A stretch of DNA of 64,000 nucleotides from Corinectria fuckeliana (GCA_019137255.1 WPDH01000155.1:49049-113048), one strand, 5' to 3'. Shown: positions 47,347 to 59,875, counted from the first letter of the stretch. A program made the numbers and translations. Notes: generated from the sequence alone by a model not told the origin.

Positions 47347-49084
47347 TCACGATGCCAATCCCATTCCGTGCCCAATCTTACGCACCAGCGCCTTCTTCAA
47401 GAACCATTCGCGCGCGAGAGACCTCGTCATTTTAGCAAACACTGCCGGCGATATGCGGCCTCGCTCTACTGCACGTCCAAGCATGAATACCGCATCTCCT
47501 AGCGCCTTCTCTTCTGCAACCAATGTGTAAAGCTGATTGGCAACCACCGTCGGGGCCACCAGCAGCTCATCCACGTCGGGCACTGGGTGGTTTCTCGAGC
47601 CCTCAATTACACCATCCGCCTTGTGTAGCGCATCACGTAGTATGTTCGAGTTCGATGTCAGGACATTGGCCAGCTGTGTCAGTTGCCCTGCCTCGGCCTG
47701 GAGGGCTGGCATGGCGGACAACATGGCTGCTCGCTGTGCTTGTAGGCCTGCCATACTGGAGTCGTTTTGTTGCCGGCTGCGCATTCGGATTGCGCACAGC
47801 GTCTGAGCCAGCTGGCGAAGCAGGGCATCTTTCTCTGGGTTAGGGGGGATAGGGGGGGCGGTAATGGTGGAGGCGGTTGGGACGTTCAGGGCTAGGGGTT
47901 CGTCGAGCAGGTCAGGAGGAGGGGGGGGCTTTGCTTGAGGCTGCTGTGGTGAAGGTGCCTGGTTCCAAGCTTGCGGCTGTTGCGGCGCCTGCCATTGCCC
48001 TTGAGGAGTAGGAGATTGCCGTTGGGCCGGATAGAAGTATTGGGGTTGCATGGCCCCTGGGTTCTCCCAATGTGGCGCATGACTTAATTTATGTTGTGCG
48101 GGAGGGCGGGCTAATCTTGGATCTGGAAGTTCTGCCCTGTTGACCTGGGGTGGCAAAGGGGGAGCAGAATCATAACGAGACGGCCGGCGAGGATCCGCGG
48201 GAGCGTCCTGGGACAGTGGAGGTAGAGGTAGGCCAGCTTGGTCGGGGCCCTGTGAGTAGGCAGGCGTGTTCTGGGGAGCCTTTGGAGGAGGCGGTGGCGG
48301 ACGTTGTTGCTCTACGGCGGACTGGTCCTGTGTTGTCGGGCGTGGAGACATGCCCGGAGGTAAGGGCGGGACTGGAGGTGGAGTCGGCCCCGGCTGGGGC
48401 GACTGGGGTGACCGGGCCGGGAGTGCTTGTTGTCGGGAGATGACTGGCGGTTCTTTGGCAAAGATGTCGGTTACGATGTCCAGCAAGTCTAGCAGATTGG
48501 ATTTCTATGTGCAAGAGTCAGCACATCTGCCCAAGGAGAGCTTCTTGGTGTCCGACGTACATGCCAGAACTCAGCCCAGCGAACAAGATATGGGTGATAA
48601 ATGAGGCCCTGGGGATCAACATGCTGTCCTGGACGGATCATCATTGTCTTGGTAGGCACAACATAAACCATGGGTGGCTCTCGCGGATATGCGTGGGGAA
48701 CCCATATTGAAACTGGAAAGCGGTAGGTGGTGCCTCGGAAGTTGACGGGGAGGATGCCCGAGAGGTGGAGGAGCAAGGCGTTGGCACCGTGGGAGAAGGC
48801 TGGGAGGGTCAGTCTCGTCGCGATTTGGCGTCTGGGGGAGCAAAGGAAGTCGTACTGTGGACATCGGTTCGTGGCGCGAGGGTGGGATACTGGGCAAGGG
48901 CCTGGGCGACGTCGTTGTATGCGCGGTTGACGTCGTGGTATTCCTGTGGCAGTCGGGGTCAGCGCGCAAGAACGTCGGCAGGCAGGCATAGGCATAGGCA
49001 TAGGCATGGGCATGGGAGGGGAGAGCAACGAACGCTTGTGAGGACGCTATACAGCCAGTTCAAGACGTGCTGCTGGACAGGCAT
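47347..49084 (-). CDS. VPS23: ESCRT-I subunit Vps23 (TSG101 homologue)
   Basis: Part of ESCRT-I, which sorts ubiquitinated cargo into multivesicular endosomes; in filamentous fungi it also links to PalH/Rim21 pH signalling. Minus exons 49084-49034, 48943-48856, 48799-48561 and 48504-47347 give 511 aa. The UEV domain occupies about 1-145, with FRGTTYRFPVSIWVPHAYP and PGQHVDPQGLIYHPYL; like the family it has no catalytic Cys. A long Pro/Gln-rich linker follows (about 150-320, runs of PPPPPP), then a helical stalk and a C-terminal steadiness box ending KALVRKIGHGMGLAS. The first donor is GTTCGT, an unusual form, and intron 1 (90 nt) is longer than the others because it holds a hexamer repeat. 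Confidence 0.93.
48985..49014. repeat. GGCATA/GGCATG hexamer repeat in VPS23 intron 1
   Basis: Three GGCATA and two GGCATG units in tandem inside the first intron of VPS23. Confidence 0.9.
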
Positions 49085-50345
49085 CGTGACGATGCTTGGA
49101 CTGGCCGAGGTTGAAGAGGGAGGAGATGAGGCGGGAGCTAGGCGGGAGATGCGTGAAGTAGCTTAGCTAACGCAGCTACAGTACTTACTTAACTGCCTTG
49201 GCCGAGCCTGAGCAGCTTGGCAGTTCCAAGACAGTCAGTGGTGCGGGCAGTGACGGTCGGCGAGCAAGCTACGATACGTACCGTGCTGTGTGGTTCCTGC
49301 CGTGGAACGTTGGTGCGTGCGTACCCACCTCAAGTACGTACCTTATTTTACAGGATGGTGGGGGGTGTTAGGTGGGGGCGACGTATTTGCGGAGAGAGTG
49401 CAGCGAACAGCATTAGCAATCATTCAATCCGTCCTATTCGTGCGCAAATCCCATAACGTTACAGATGTAGTCTAGTTATAGGCCGACGTAGACTATCGGG
49501 CGCTTGGTAGGAAATTGCAACGCAAATAAGCACGTACATGTAGACAGATTCACCTCGCGCAAGCCAGGTACAATTAAATCCCTTGCCTAACGCGACTTTG
49601 ATTTCGCCTCTTTAGCTAGCCCATCTTCTCGGGTTTTCTTCTCTAGGGAACTATAGCCAAGACTCAAGACTACCACCCTAGGCATAACCCCTCCCCCTCT
49701 CTATACCTACTGTGTGGCCGAAGACGGAGCCCATCGTCCGTTGTCCCGCGGCCTCCTCCGGGCTGCGGCTACCCTACGCCCCGGCCTTGAAACGTAATAA
49801 GTCAGCAAACGATTAACTCATGCTTTGTAGCATAGACTAAGCAAGACTTTGCTGGCTTCCATCCCAATTAGTGACAACTCGGATGTTCTGGCTCATCAGG
49901 GTCCACACACACACAAACAGTTCCATTTTTTCTTTCGCTCTGTCACTGACTTTATTATCCCCCTCGACCGACCGGCCAATCCCGGTCGTCCTTCATTTAG
50001 CCATTTCGCCGCCGTCCGCAGTTCTGAGAGCGACTTTTGCTCTTCTCTCCTAACATAAACCTCCAGCCTCCCGTACTTCCCCCTCCGTTGGTTTTTGCCT
50101 CCTCCTCTTCCCCTTCAACTCTTCACGGAATTCCCGTACCAGCCAGAGCTAGCTCGAGTTGTCCAGACTTTGACTCCGCAACTAGCCCCACATCAACCTC
50201 CGTTCCCCGTTCTCCGTTCTCCCCGGATCTCCGGCGGTCGTTGACTCTTCTGTTGTCTCGAATAGAGCCAGAAACTGACTCGCAATCACCCTCCGAAACT
50301 CACATTACACAGAGCATACAACTGGGAAGTATACAACACATTGTC
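49085..50345. other. Divergent region between VPS23 and the IDO gene
   Basis: About 1.26 kb. The right 300 bp are C/T-rich and stay open in the IDO frame back to 50037, but that extension starts with TTG and has no conserved content, so it is taken as leader. No gene. Confidence 0.4.
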
Positions 50346-51812
50346 ATGTTGCCTCCCATCCCAGCCCTCGCCGACTACGGTCTTTCTCCCACCCATGGCT
50401 TCCTCCCAGACGTCCTACCCTTGACCCGTTTACCAGATCCTTACTACAACAAGTGGGAAGCCATCGCCGCCAATCTCCAGGCTCTGATACTTAGCCGGCG
50501 TCTTCGCGGCGTCATTGACCGCCTGCCTATACTTTCAACCATCGGTCTTGAGCACGATGCCGAGTGGCGTCGCGCATACTCTCTTCTCGGTTTCATGGCC
50601 CACGGTTACATTTGGGGCGGCGACTCGCCCTCGGACCGGCTCCCAGCGTCCATCTCCATTCCGCTGCTTCAGATCTCGGAGCGTCTTCAGGTGCTTCCCG
50701 TCGCCACGTACGCCTCTCTGTGCCTCTGGAACTTCAAACCTCTCTTCATGGACGAGGATATCGACAACCTCGACAACCTCGCTTCCCTCAACACCTTCAC
50801 CGGCTCCCTCGATGAGTCATGGTTTTACCTGATCTCCGTGGCTATCGAGGCCCGTGGCGCCCCGATCATTTCCTTGATGCTGACTGCGGTTGCTGCTGCG
50901 AGGCATGGTGACGCTGCGACTGTCACGCGTTGCCTGCGTACCTTTGCCGAGCGACTCACCGATCTTACAACCATCCTGCAGAAAATGTATGAGAGTTGTG
51001 ACCCTACCATCTTCTACAATCGCATCCGGCCCTTCCTCGCTGGAAGTAAGAACATGGCCGAGGCAGGTCTTCCGCGAGGTGTCGTGTATGAAGACGGCTC
51101 TGGAACTGAGGTGTACCGCCAGTACAGTGGCGGCAGCAACGCCCAGAGCAGCTTAATCCAGTTCTTTGACATTGTACTTGGTATCGAGCACCGCCCCACG
51201 GGCGAGTCTCGCGACCCATCGTCCGATTCGGACAAGGGTGGACGCTCGTCCAACCGACACAACTTCATCATGGAGATGCGCCGCTATATGCCAGGCCAAC
51301 ATGCTCAGTTCCTCAACGACGTGTCAATTGTGGCCAACATCCGCGAGTTCGTCGAGCAACACCCACGAGACACCCAGCTGTGTCTTGCATACGATGCTTG
51401 TCTCGCAATGCTCAGTGCTTTCCGCGACAAGCACATTGGCATCGTAACTCGGTACATCATTAACCCTTCGAAGCAAGTCCGGGCCCGGAGCAGATCGCGC
51501 AGCCCCGAGGCCACTCGACAGCGCCTCAACCTCGCCGTGGCATCCCGCAAAAACCAGCAGAACCAGAAAGGGACCGGCGGCACCGCCCTGATCCCCTTCT
51601 TGAAACAAGCGAGGGATGAGACCGGAGAGCCAGCCGTCGAGGACTGGACGAGACGTTTCATGAAGAGACAGATTAAGACGGAGGGCAAGGGAGATTTCTT
51701 CTTGGGGAAGCCAGATTACGGTGCTCCTCTAGAAACCGAAGATGTCGAGGTCAAAGGGCTAGCTGGGTCGTGGACCATGGATGAGGACGTGGGCGGTATC
51801 TGCCAGTATTAG
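50346..51812 (+). CDS. IDO: Indoleamine 2,3-dioxygenase
   Basis: A heme enzyme that opens the indole ring of tryptophan to N-formylkynurenine, the first step of the kynurenine route to NAD (yeast Bna2). A single 488-aa exon. Family blocks include LPDPYYNKWEAIAANL, the substrate and heme pocket region SSLIQFFDIVLGIEH, and MEMRRYMPGQHAQFLNDV, in which His319 is the expected proximal heme ligand. The ATG at 50346 is the first in frame; the region upstream is open but lacks ATG. The C-terminal part beyond about 370 contains an SR-like patch (ARSRSRSPEATRQR) and charged tail beyond the core. Filamentous fungi often carry several IDO paralogues, and which one this is cannot be decided here. Intronless form is notable among intron-bearing neighbours. 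Confidence 0.93.
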   Translation: MLPPIPALADYGLSPTHGFLPDVLPLTRLPDPYYNKWEAIAANLQALILSRRLRGVIDRLPILSTIGLEHDAEWRRAYSLLGFMAHGYIWGGDSPSDRLPASISIPLLQISERLQVLPVATYASLCLWNFKPLFMDEDIDNLDNLASLNTFTGSLDESWFYLISVAIEARGAPIISLMLTAVAAARHGDAATVTRCLRTFAERLTDLTTILQKMYESCDPTIFYNRIRPFLAGSKNMAEAGLPRGVVYEDGSGTEVYRQYSGGSNAQSSLIQFFDIVLGIEHRPTGESRDPSSDSDKGGRSSNRHNFIMEMRRYMPGQHAQFLNDVSIVANIREFVEQHPRDTQLCLAYDACLAMLSAFRDKHIGIVTRYIINPSKQVRARSRSRSPEATRQRLNLAVASRKNQQNQKGTGGTALIPFLKQARDETGEPAVEDWTRRFMKRQIKTEGKGDFFLGKPDYGAPLETEDVEVKGLAGSWTMDEDVGGICQY

Positions 51813-52086
51813 CCTGACCCAGTCATGTCACGGGAAATTTAGATTTGGAGTTTGGGGATACATGGCAGGGGTTTTGGACTGCAACCTTTTAAGCAAGGAT
51901 GCTAAAGCCTTTCAATGCCTGCATGGTGCTGACAGCAGGACTATAAAGTATGTACAGTAATGAGAAAATATATCGTACAACAAGGCCGAACGCCGGGTCT
52001 AAAGTGCCATGCTATACAAAAGCTCAGCCTGCTTTACATAATGACTCCCCAGCCGCCGCGCGCTACTAGGATCTACCTAGTTGGGC

Positions 52087-53430
52087 TTAGTTAGGCTTGC
52101 ACTGCGAGTAATACTCGTTGGAGTAGACGCAGCTGCTGCCCGAGGGACAGGCCAGAGCACCGCTGGGGTACAAGTCCTTGGAGCCGTTGCACTGGTGGTA
52201 CAGGGCAGCGGTCGATTTGGAAGAGGCAGAGGACACAGGGGTAGCGGCAGCCTCTAAGGTGCCGGAAGCCTCCAGGGCAGTGTAGCTCTTAGCGGAGCAT
52301 CCGCTGGCCTTGCTTCTGGTGCGGGTGCGGGTGCTGCTCTGCTGGACGGAGGTGGTCTCCTTCTCCTTGGTAGTAGGGGCCTTGGTCTCGGCGGGAGCCT
52401 TGGTCTCCTCAGCGGTGGAGGTCTTTTCAGTAGAGACGGTGTTCTTCTCAGCAGGGGCAGAGGTCTTGTCAGCGACAGAAGTCTCTGACTTCTCAGTGGC
52501 GACAGACTTGGTCTCCTTAGCAGAAGAGGTCTCAACCTTGGGAGAGGCAGCCACGACCTCCAGTGCAGCGGCGGACGAGCTCTTGGCCGACGATGCCGCA
52601 ACGGCAGCGGCAGCGACAGCGGACGAGGTAGAGGCGGAGCTGCTGGATGAGCCAGCTCCGCTGAAGACAGGGTAGTCACCGTCGTCATCTCGAGTGCATC
52701 CGGAGACGTCAGTGATGGCCGTGGGGCACTGGACCTGCTCGAAGGTCAAGCCGGGGTTGTCGGAGTTCTCGAACCAGTCGAATCTCCAGTTGCAGCCGTC
52801 CTTGAGAACCTCAGGGAAGCTGGAGCACTGACTCTGCGACGAGATTCCGCCGTACTGCTCTCCAGCAAGAGCCGTGCCGAACTCAGAAGTGCAGCCGTCA
52901 AAAATGCCAACACCACCACCGGGAATCAGAAGATCGAAGTGGTTGCTGCCGAGGTCGCTTCCGGTGTTGGTGGACTGAACCACCATGGTCTTGCCCTTGG
53001 CGGCACCAGACGTGAAGGTAAGACTGTAAGGCGGGTTGAATTAGCAACGCGAACGAGGACCCGTATACCCGGGGGGCTAGGGGAGAGCAACGGCAACTCA
53101 CGCGTAGCAGGCACAGCACCAGCTCGACTCGGAGCCTCCATCAATGTGAGTTGCAGCAAAGCCGTAAGCGACATCTTCGCTGACAGCCCAGGGAGAGTAA
53201 TTGCTGCAGGTGTAGGAAGTGCCGCCGTCGCAGCCGCTGACAGCATTGGCATCGGAAATGGGGTTGTCGTTGGCATCACAGGTGAGAACGGGTGAGTTGA
53301 CGGCGGCCTTGTCGTTCCATGCACACGAGGGCTTGCAGCAGTCCCAGTATCTCGTGGATTGGCCGGTTCCTGAAGCGGCGCGGACGGCAATGGGGCCAGC
53401 CAGGGCAAAGTAAAGAGCGGAAGATCGCAT
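52087..53430 (-). CDS. Secreted GH45 endoglucanase with C-terminal CBM1-like module
   Basis: An extracellular endo-beta-1,4-glucanase (family 45, EG V type). Minus exons 53430-53102 and 53023-52087 give 421 aa. A signal peptide covers about 1-18. The catalytic domain starts [14 protein letters not shown], with Asp30 as one catalytic residue, and has the second, Asp140, in [18 protein letters not shown]. Many Cys fit the disulfide-rich fold. A long Ser/Thr/Ala/Lys/Glu linker spans about 225-370, followed by a terminal module with four Cys ending YYSQCKPN, the CBM1 pattern. That module departs from the usual form: the first part reads [15 protein letters not shown] in place of the common YGQCGGxxWxG. 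The gene is convergent with IDO, 274 bp away. Confidence 0.94.
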
Positions 53431-55256
53431 TTTTGGAAATTAAATGTCAAGGAAGGTTAATGAGAGCCGTTTGGGTGAAAGAGAATGTTCAAGACCGAAT
53501 GAAGTGAAAGTGTTCTATTGTAAGCAGACTGTAGGAAGGAGATGCATCACTCGTCTTATATATGTAAACCTCCATACTATTGTCTACGTACTGCATTCGT
53601 CCCTACATTAGTGGCACGTTGACCCATGATCCGTGGAATACATAGGCCCGATGGTCCGCTATCGAGAGATGCCAAGGGGCAGACTTACAGAGACTAGGTA
53701 ATAAAGTCGAAGAGGTGATGATGGTACTAGGAGATCGTGAGTGGGCCAATTAGGACGGACCATGGCCTCGGGTTTGAGATCCTCCACTAATGGGGAAGCT
53801 TGGAGTTGGCTTGACGGGCCGGGGATGCCTGCGATCGACGGGCCGAGAGAGAAATGAAAGTCATCAAGCTTTGATAACTCGTTTCAGGAACAGTTGTGGG
53901 GTGGCCGGCAACCTGCTCGGAGTGCGTAGCCGAAATTGTAACCCAAGACGCAGGGGTTGGACGGACGAGCAGGATAGAGGCTATACCCTGGCCGGCCCTG
54001 GCGGCCGGTAGGGAGTAAGTTACACGGCCAACGGCGCTTGGCGAGCTGCAAGAGCATGCACGATGCCGGTGAGAGAAGACTTTTGGCGCCATATTATGTG
54101 GGCTAGGTTGAGATGAGATGAAGTTGTACATATTAGTAGGTATTTCCTGGCCGGATACTCCCCTGGTCATCGGAGGGGCTCTCGGCTTCATCGCTTTGCT
54201 CCAATGTTCTCTAGCGCTGTGTCTCCTTGATTGTTCCCTCGCGTGGAGCACTGCCGTACGGGTGTTCGGCATGATCGGGGGTGAAAAATCGAACACCTCA
54301 GTGGTGTGGAAAAAGAAAGGAAAAAGACGCCGTTTATCCTGAGGCCTTTAACTTTACGTATGGCTCTGAACCCGAGACGGAGTGCGTTGGCGGTACAAGC
54401 ATAAGCTACCGCCTGGGTCTGTTGCACAATGCTGATAAAGACCATGGGACTGTTCGGGGGAAAATCTCCCTATCTCGTCTCTCTCTGGCTTCTGATGAGG
54501 GAAAGGGGGCTGCATCGGCTGATTGTGTCTCGCGAGAGATCCCTCATGGCGTACACAGTGGTGTGTTAGTGGGATGGAGCCCGGGGAAGTTGATCTGGGC
54601 AAGGTGAGCAACTGAGCAAGCAAGGGTGGTCCTGAGACTGATGCCTTAGAATGCTAGGCTGCAAGGCCCAGCTTGCGCCACGTTACCTGGACACCGCCAC
54701 AGAAGAACACCGCCACAGAACCATCAGCCACATGCTCATTACAACCACAAACCGCCACAGACACTGGTGTGTTCTATGGTGCTTATTCAGCTACTATAGT
54801 CACAGACCGCTGCGTCGCGCCAGCTCTAGCGAGGCTGCTCTCCGAAAGGCGCTACACTACTTTAGGCCTAACTCCTTTCTCGCAGCCGGTCGCGTTTCGA
54901 TTACTACTGGCTCCTCAAGGCTTCGTCAAAGGCTTTTGAGGCTTCCCCATCACAGAAATCCATCGACAGTGGCCCGTCACTCCCCCCATCTCGCGCATTC
55001 CGAAATCTAGCTTCAGCTACTCGCCAGAGTCATCGCCGTTCTGCAGAAGCTGTCACCAGATGCTCACGGGGTGCTCCAGGCGCAAGGTCCCGAACTGACC
55101 GCCCTGAATTTGCCATCGCAGCTGTACCAGCTCCGTTCTTCCACCGCGAGGCAACCGTCGCCGCGACCGAGACTCATCCTCCAACGCCGATACCTCCCCG
55201 TTTCCTTCTAGCGCTTCTGAAAATTCCGTCCGACATCCGTCGCCGCCGAACAGACC
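53431..55256. other. Intergenic region between GH45 and RPB2
   Basis: 1.8 kb divergent region. The first part is the GH45 promoter with a TATA box (listed separately). The last 300 bp are C/T-rich and lead into RPB2. Nearly repeated phrases containing CACCGCCACAGA occur at about 54693-54720. No supportable gene. Confidence 0.4.
53555..53562 (-). promoter_or_regulatory. TATA box of the GH45 endoglucanase gene
   Basis: TATATAAG on the minus strand about 125 bp upstream of the GH45 ATG, the expected place for a strongly inducible secreted-enzyme gene. Confidence 0.6.
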
Positions 55257-58200
55257 ATGGCTGACTACGAAGACGACTCCGACTACGACAACTATGGTGA
55301 CGAGGAGGAGGGCATCACCCCTGAGGACTGCTGGACCGTTATCTCGTCCTTCTTCGAGACGAAAGGCCTTGCGTCGCAGCAGACCGACTCCTTTGACGAG
55401 TTTACGCAAACAACCATCCAGGATCTCGTCAACGAGTATTCGGTCATCTCTCTAGATCAGCCCAACCCGCCGTCACCGCCAGGTCAAACGATCGCCTTGC
55501 GCCGATATGAGATCAAATTCGGCAGCGTCATGGTCTCACGACCGACCATTAGCGAGACGGATGGCACTGTCACCTCGCTGCTTCCCTACGAGTGCCGTGA
55601 TCGCAACCTTACCTACGCCAGTCCTCTCTACATTAAGATCACAAAGAAGGTTTCTGTCGCCGTCGAGAAGGAAGTACCTTTGCACGAGATGGACGACACT
55701 CAGCGCAGCGAGTATGCCAAGACTGGCGAGAACCCTACCAAGCTGGTCTGGGAGCTTGAGGAGTCGGGCGACGACGATTCGGGCAAGACCGGAGATGACT
55801 GGAAGGATATGGTTTTTGTCGGCAAGCTGCCTATAATGGTCAAGTCAAAGATCTGCCACTTGAGCCGTGAACAAGACGACAACCTCTTCCTCGTCAACGA
55901 GTGTCCCTATGATCAGGGCGGTTACTTTGTTATCAACGGTAGTGAGAAGGTTCTCATCGCCCAGGAGCGATCCGCCGCCAACATCGTCCAGGTCTTCAAG
56001 AAGGCCCAGCCCAGCCCCTACACGTACACCGCCGAAATCAGGAGTGCGCTTGAGAAGGGGTCTCGTCTCATCTCTAGTCTCATGCTGAAGCTGTACGGCA
56101 AAGGAGACTCCGCTCGAGGCGGCTTTGGCCAGACCATCCACACCTCTCTCCCCTTTGTCAAATCAGATCTTCCCGTTGCTATTGTCTTCCGTGCGCTGGG
56201 AGTTGTTTCCGACGAGGATATTCTCAACCATATCTGCTACGATCGAAACGATAGCCAAATGCTGGAAATGCTACGCCCTTGTATCGAGGAAGCTTTCTGC
56301 GTGCAAGATCGAGAGGTCGCCCTCGACTTCATCGGCAAGCGAGGAAACCGTGACCAGGCAGGTCTCGGCCGTGAGAAGCGAGTTCGCGTTGCCAAGGACA
56401 TCCTCCAAAAGGAGACGTTACCGCACATTTCTCAGACGGAGGGTAGCGAGACAAGGAAAGCATTCTTCCTAGGTTACATGGTTCACAAGCTTCTGCAGTG
56501 TGCTCTTGGGCGACGCGAGCCTGATGATCGTGATCATTTTGGCAAGAAGCGTCTTGATCTCGCCGGTCCTCTTCTGGCCAAGCTTTTCCGTGGTATCATG
56601 CGCAGGGTGAACACTGAGCTATCTAACTACTTGAAGCGATGCGTTGAGGGCAACCGCCACTTCAATTTGGCCGTCGGTATCAAGCCTGGAACCTTGTCCA
56701 ATGGCTTGAAGTACTCGCTGGCAACTGGTAACTGGGGAGACCAGAAGAAAGCCGCGAGCTCGACCGCCGGTGTGTCTCAAGTGCTCAACCGCTACACATT
56801 TTCCTCTACTCTGTCTCATTTGCGACGGACAAACACCCCCATTGGGAGAGATGGCAAGCTGGCCAAGCCACGCCAGTTGCACAACACCCATTGGGGCTTG
56901 GTTTGCCCCGCAGAGACGCCTGAAGGTCAGGCTTGTGGTCTAGTCAAGAATTTGTCCTTGATGTGCTACGTCAGTGTCGGTTCTCCATCCGAGCCGCTGA
57001 TTGAGTTCATGATCAACCGAGGAATGGAAGTGGTCGAGGAGTATGAGCCCTTGAGATACCCGCACGCTACCAAGATTTTCGTCAACGGAACTTGGGTAGG
57101 CGTTCACCAAGACCCAAAGCATCTCGTCGGCCAAGTTTTGGATACCCGTCGAAAGTCTTACCTACAATATGAGGTGTCTCTGGTCCGAGATATTCGAGAC
57201 CGAGAGTTCAAGGTGTTCTCTGATGCCGGGCGAGTCATGAGACCGGTCTTCACGGTGCAACAAGAAGATGACCATGAAACGGGCATTGCCAAGGGCCAAC
57301 TCGTGCTGACGAAAGACCTTGTGAACAAGCTCGCCAAAGAGCAGTCAGAGCCTTCAGACGATCCTGCATCTAAGATCGGCTGGGAGGGATTGATCCGAGC
57401 GGGAGCTATCGAGTATCTGGATGCCGAAGAAGAGGAGACAGCCATGATCTGCATGACACCTGAAGATCTTGACTTTTACCGTATGCAAAAAGCCGGTATT
57501 GCTGTGGAAGAGGACATGACCGACGATCCGAACCGGAGATTGAAGACAAAGACGAACCCAACAACGCACATGTACACACACTGTGAGATTCATCCTAGCA
57601 TGATTCTCGGTATTTGTGCCAGCATTATTCCCTTCCCCGATCACAACCAGGTACGTCAATAAGCATGTTGGTGTTGGGCGATGAGAAGCTAACTGTCGGA
57701 TCTAGTCACCTCGTAATACCTACCAATCTGCCATGGGTAAACAAGCCATGGGCTTTTTCCTGACCAACTACTCTCGGCGTATGGACACCATGGCCAACAT
57801 TCTCTACTATCCCCAGAAACCCTTGGCTACCACACGATCCATGGAATTTCTCAAGTTCCGTGAGCTGCCGGCCGGTCAGAATGCCATCGTGGCCATTGCT
57901 TGTTATTCGGGTTACAACCAGGAAGATTCCGTCATCATGAACCAGAGCAGTATTGATCGTGGTCTGTTTCGAAGTCTGTTCTTCCGGTCGTACTCGGATC
58001 AAGAGAAGAAGGTCGGTTTGAACTACACCGAGGTGTTCGAGAAGCCCTTCCAGCAGTCGACGCTGCGAATGAAGCACGGAACTTACGACAAGCTCGACGA
58101 GGACGGTATCGTGGCGCCAGGTGTTCGAGTGTCCGGCGAGGATATTATCATTGGCAAGACGGCGCCGATCGATCAGGAAAATCAGGATCTAGGCACTCGG

Positions 58201-59178
58201 ACTGGAGTGCATCAACGGCGAGACATCTCGACACCACTGAGGAGCACCGAGAACGGCATTATCGACCAGGTGATCATGACTGTCAACGCTGACAATGTCA
58301 AGTACGTAAAGGTGCGAGTGAGGACGACCAAAATTCCTCAGATCGGTGACAAGTTTGCTTCTCGTCATGGACAGAAGGGAACTATCGGTGTGACATACCG
58401 CCAAGAGGATATGCCCTTCTCGCGAGAAGGTGTGACTCCCGATATCATTATCAATCCTCACGCCATTCCATCGCGAATGACAATTGCTCATTTGATCGAG
58501 TGCTTGCTCAGCAAGGTCTCGACCCTGGAGGGCATGGAGGGCGATGCGACCCCGTTCACTGATGTTACGGTGGATTCAGTCTCGGAGCTGCTCCGAAAGC
58601 ATGGATACCAGTCGCGAGGATTCGAAATTATGTACAACGGACATACCGGCCGCAAGCTCCGAGCGCAGTGTTTCTTTGGTCCAACCTACTACCAGCGTCT
58701 CCGTCACATGGTGGACGACAAGATCCACGCGCGTGCACGAGGACCTGTGCAGATCATGACTCGACAGCCTGTGGAGGGTCGTGCCCGGGACGGTGGTCTG
58801 CGATTCGGAGAAATGGAACGTGATTGCATGATTGCCCATGGAGCCGCGGCATTCCTGAAGGAGCGTCTGTTTGAAGTGTCCGACGCCTTCCGAGTCCACG
58901 TCTGCGAACTTTGCGGACTCATGACACCAATTGCGTGAGTACTCCTGGCTAACCCCCTGACTCGCTTGTGGCCCTGGAGGTATCTTCTCTGAGCCAACGC
59001 TAACATGGAATATAGAAACTTGTCTAAACAGTCGTTCGAGTGTCGGCCGTGCAAGAACAAGACCAAGATTGCGCAGATTCACATTCCTTACGCGGCAAAG
59101 CTCCTTTTCCAGGAGCTGCAGGCCATGAACATTGCGGCAAGAATGTTTACGAGTCGGTCGGGCGTTTCGATTCGATAA
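55257..59178 (+). CDS. RPB2: RNA polymerase II second-largest subunit Rpb2
   Basis: The catalytic-core subunit of nuclear RNA polymerase II. Exons 55257-57650, 57706-58934 and 59016-59178 give 1261 aa, the expected length. The acidic N-terminus [18 protein letters not shown] is typical of fungal Rpb2. Landmarks are [16 protein letters not shown] from 227, [31 protein letters not shown], the active-site lobe block [13 protein letters not shown] from 1012, and a C-terminal zinc site with Cys1198, Cys1201, Cys1217 and Cys1220 (CELC...CRPC), the last pair provided by exon 3. Both introns (55 and 81 nt) are phase-consistent. It is one of the standard markers used for fungal phylogeny, so it can settle the species placement of this window. 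Confidence 0.98.
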
Positions 59179-59502
59179 TCATGGTTATGGATAATATGGA
59201 ATGAGAGAAGCGGTCGGAAAAGAATGAGATACGGGGAGGCTATGACAACCAGGCTCAGGCCACGGGCAGAAAAAGGAGCTACAAATAACGAGGCCGTCTT
59301 GTTTGTAATTAGAACAAGGAGGCAGGGAGACAGGGTTGGCATGTACAAAATCAGCACAGCGGTGGGAGTAGGATAGTAGAACACGGAATGCATTAACGAA
59401 CTTGGAGTCGCAAGCAGTGGAGCGGTATCTTCTTGTTTTACAGGCTGTACATGGCTGAACCGGTTCATGGCGGCCGTCCGGAGTTGCCGCATCATATCAG
59501 CG
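59179..59502. other. Convergent 3' region of RPB2 and PET117
   Basis: 324 bp between two 3' ends; probably the two 3' UTRs. No gene. Confidence 0.45.
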
Positions 59503-59875
59503 TCATCTGTCCGGAGCTGCCTTGTCTGCTGCGGCTAAAGACTCGGAGACGGACTGCTCGCGCTTGTATTCCTCCTCGAGAGCTTTTTGCATATCGAAGT
59601 CGAGTTGTCGCTCGCGTTTGACTCGTTGTTGCTCCATGTCGCGGATGACACCCTCGTGCATAGCCTGTTGTCGCAAACTTGTGGTTAGCCCTCGTTATCG
59701 GTTCCGCAATTATGAACCACACTATAGCAAGCAAGAACAGCGGATCAAATTGGGGGCCTGGAGACGGATCGAAAATCACCTCCTTCTCAAACTTTTGCTG
59801 GAAATGGACAATGAAGACGGTGCTGGCAGCGAACAGGGACGTGGCCGTGAGGGTGAGCTTGGAAGCCCGCGACAT
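59503..59875 (-). CDS. PET117: Cytochrome c oxidase assembly factor Pet117
   Basis: A small mitochondrial inner-membrane or matrix-side protein needed for cytochrome c oxidase assembly, linked in yeast to Cox15 and heme A. Minus exons 59875-59780 and 59664-59503 give 85 aa. The N-terminus MSRASKLTLTATSLFAAST followed by a hydrophobic segment to about residue 25 is the family hallmark; a conserved basic helical stretch follows (AMHEGVIRDMEQQRVKRERQ). The intron is 115 nt, longer than most here. The C-terminus is hydrophilic. It is convergent with RPB2 and divergent from VMA10. Confidence 0.88.

Noticed and set aside
50037..50345. N-terminal extension of the IDO frame
   Set aside because: Begins with TTG, has no ATG, and its Ser/Pro-rich content looks like translated leader.
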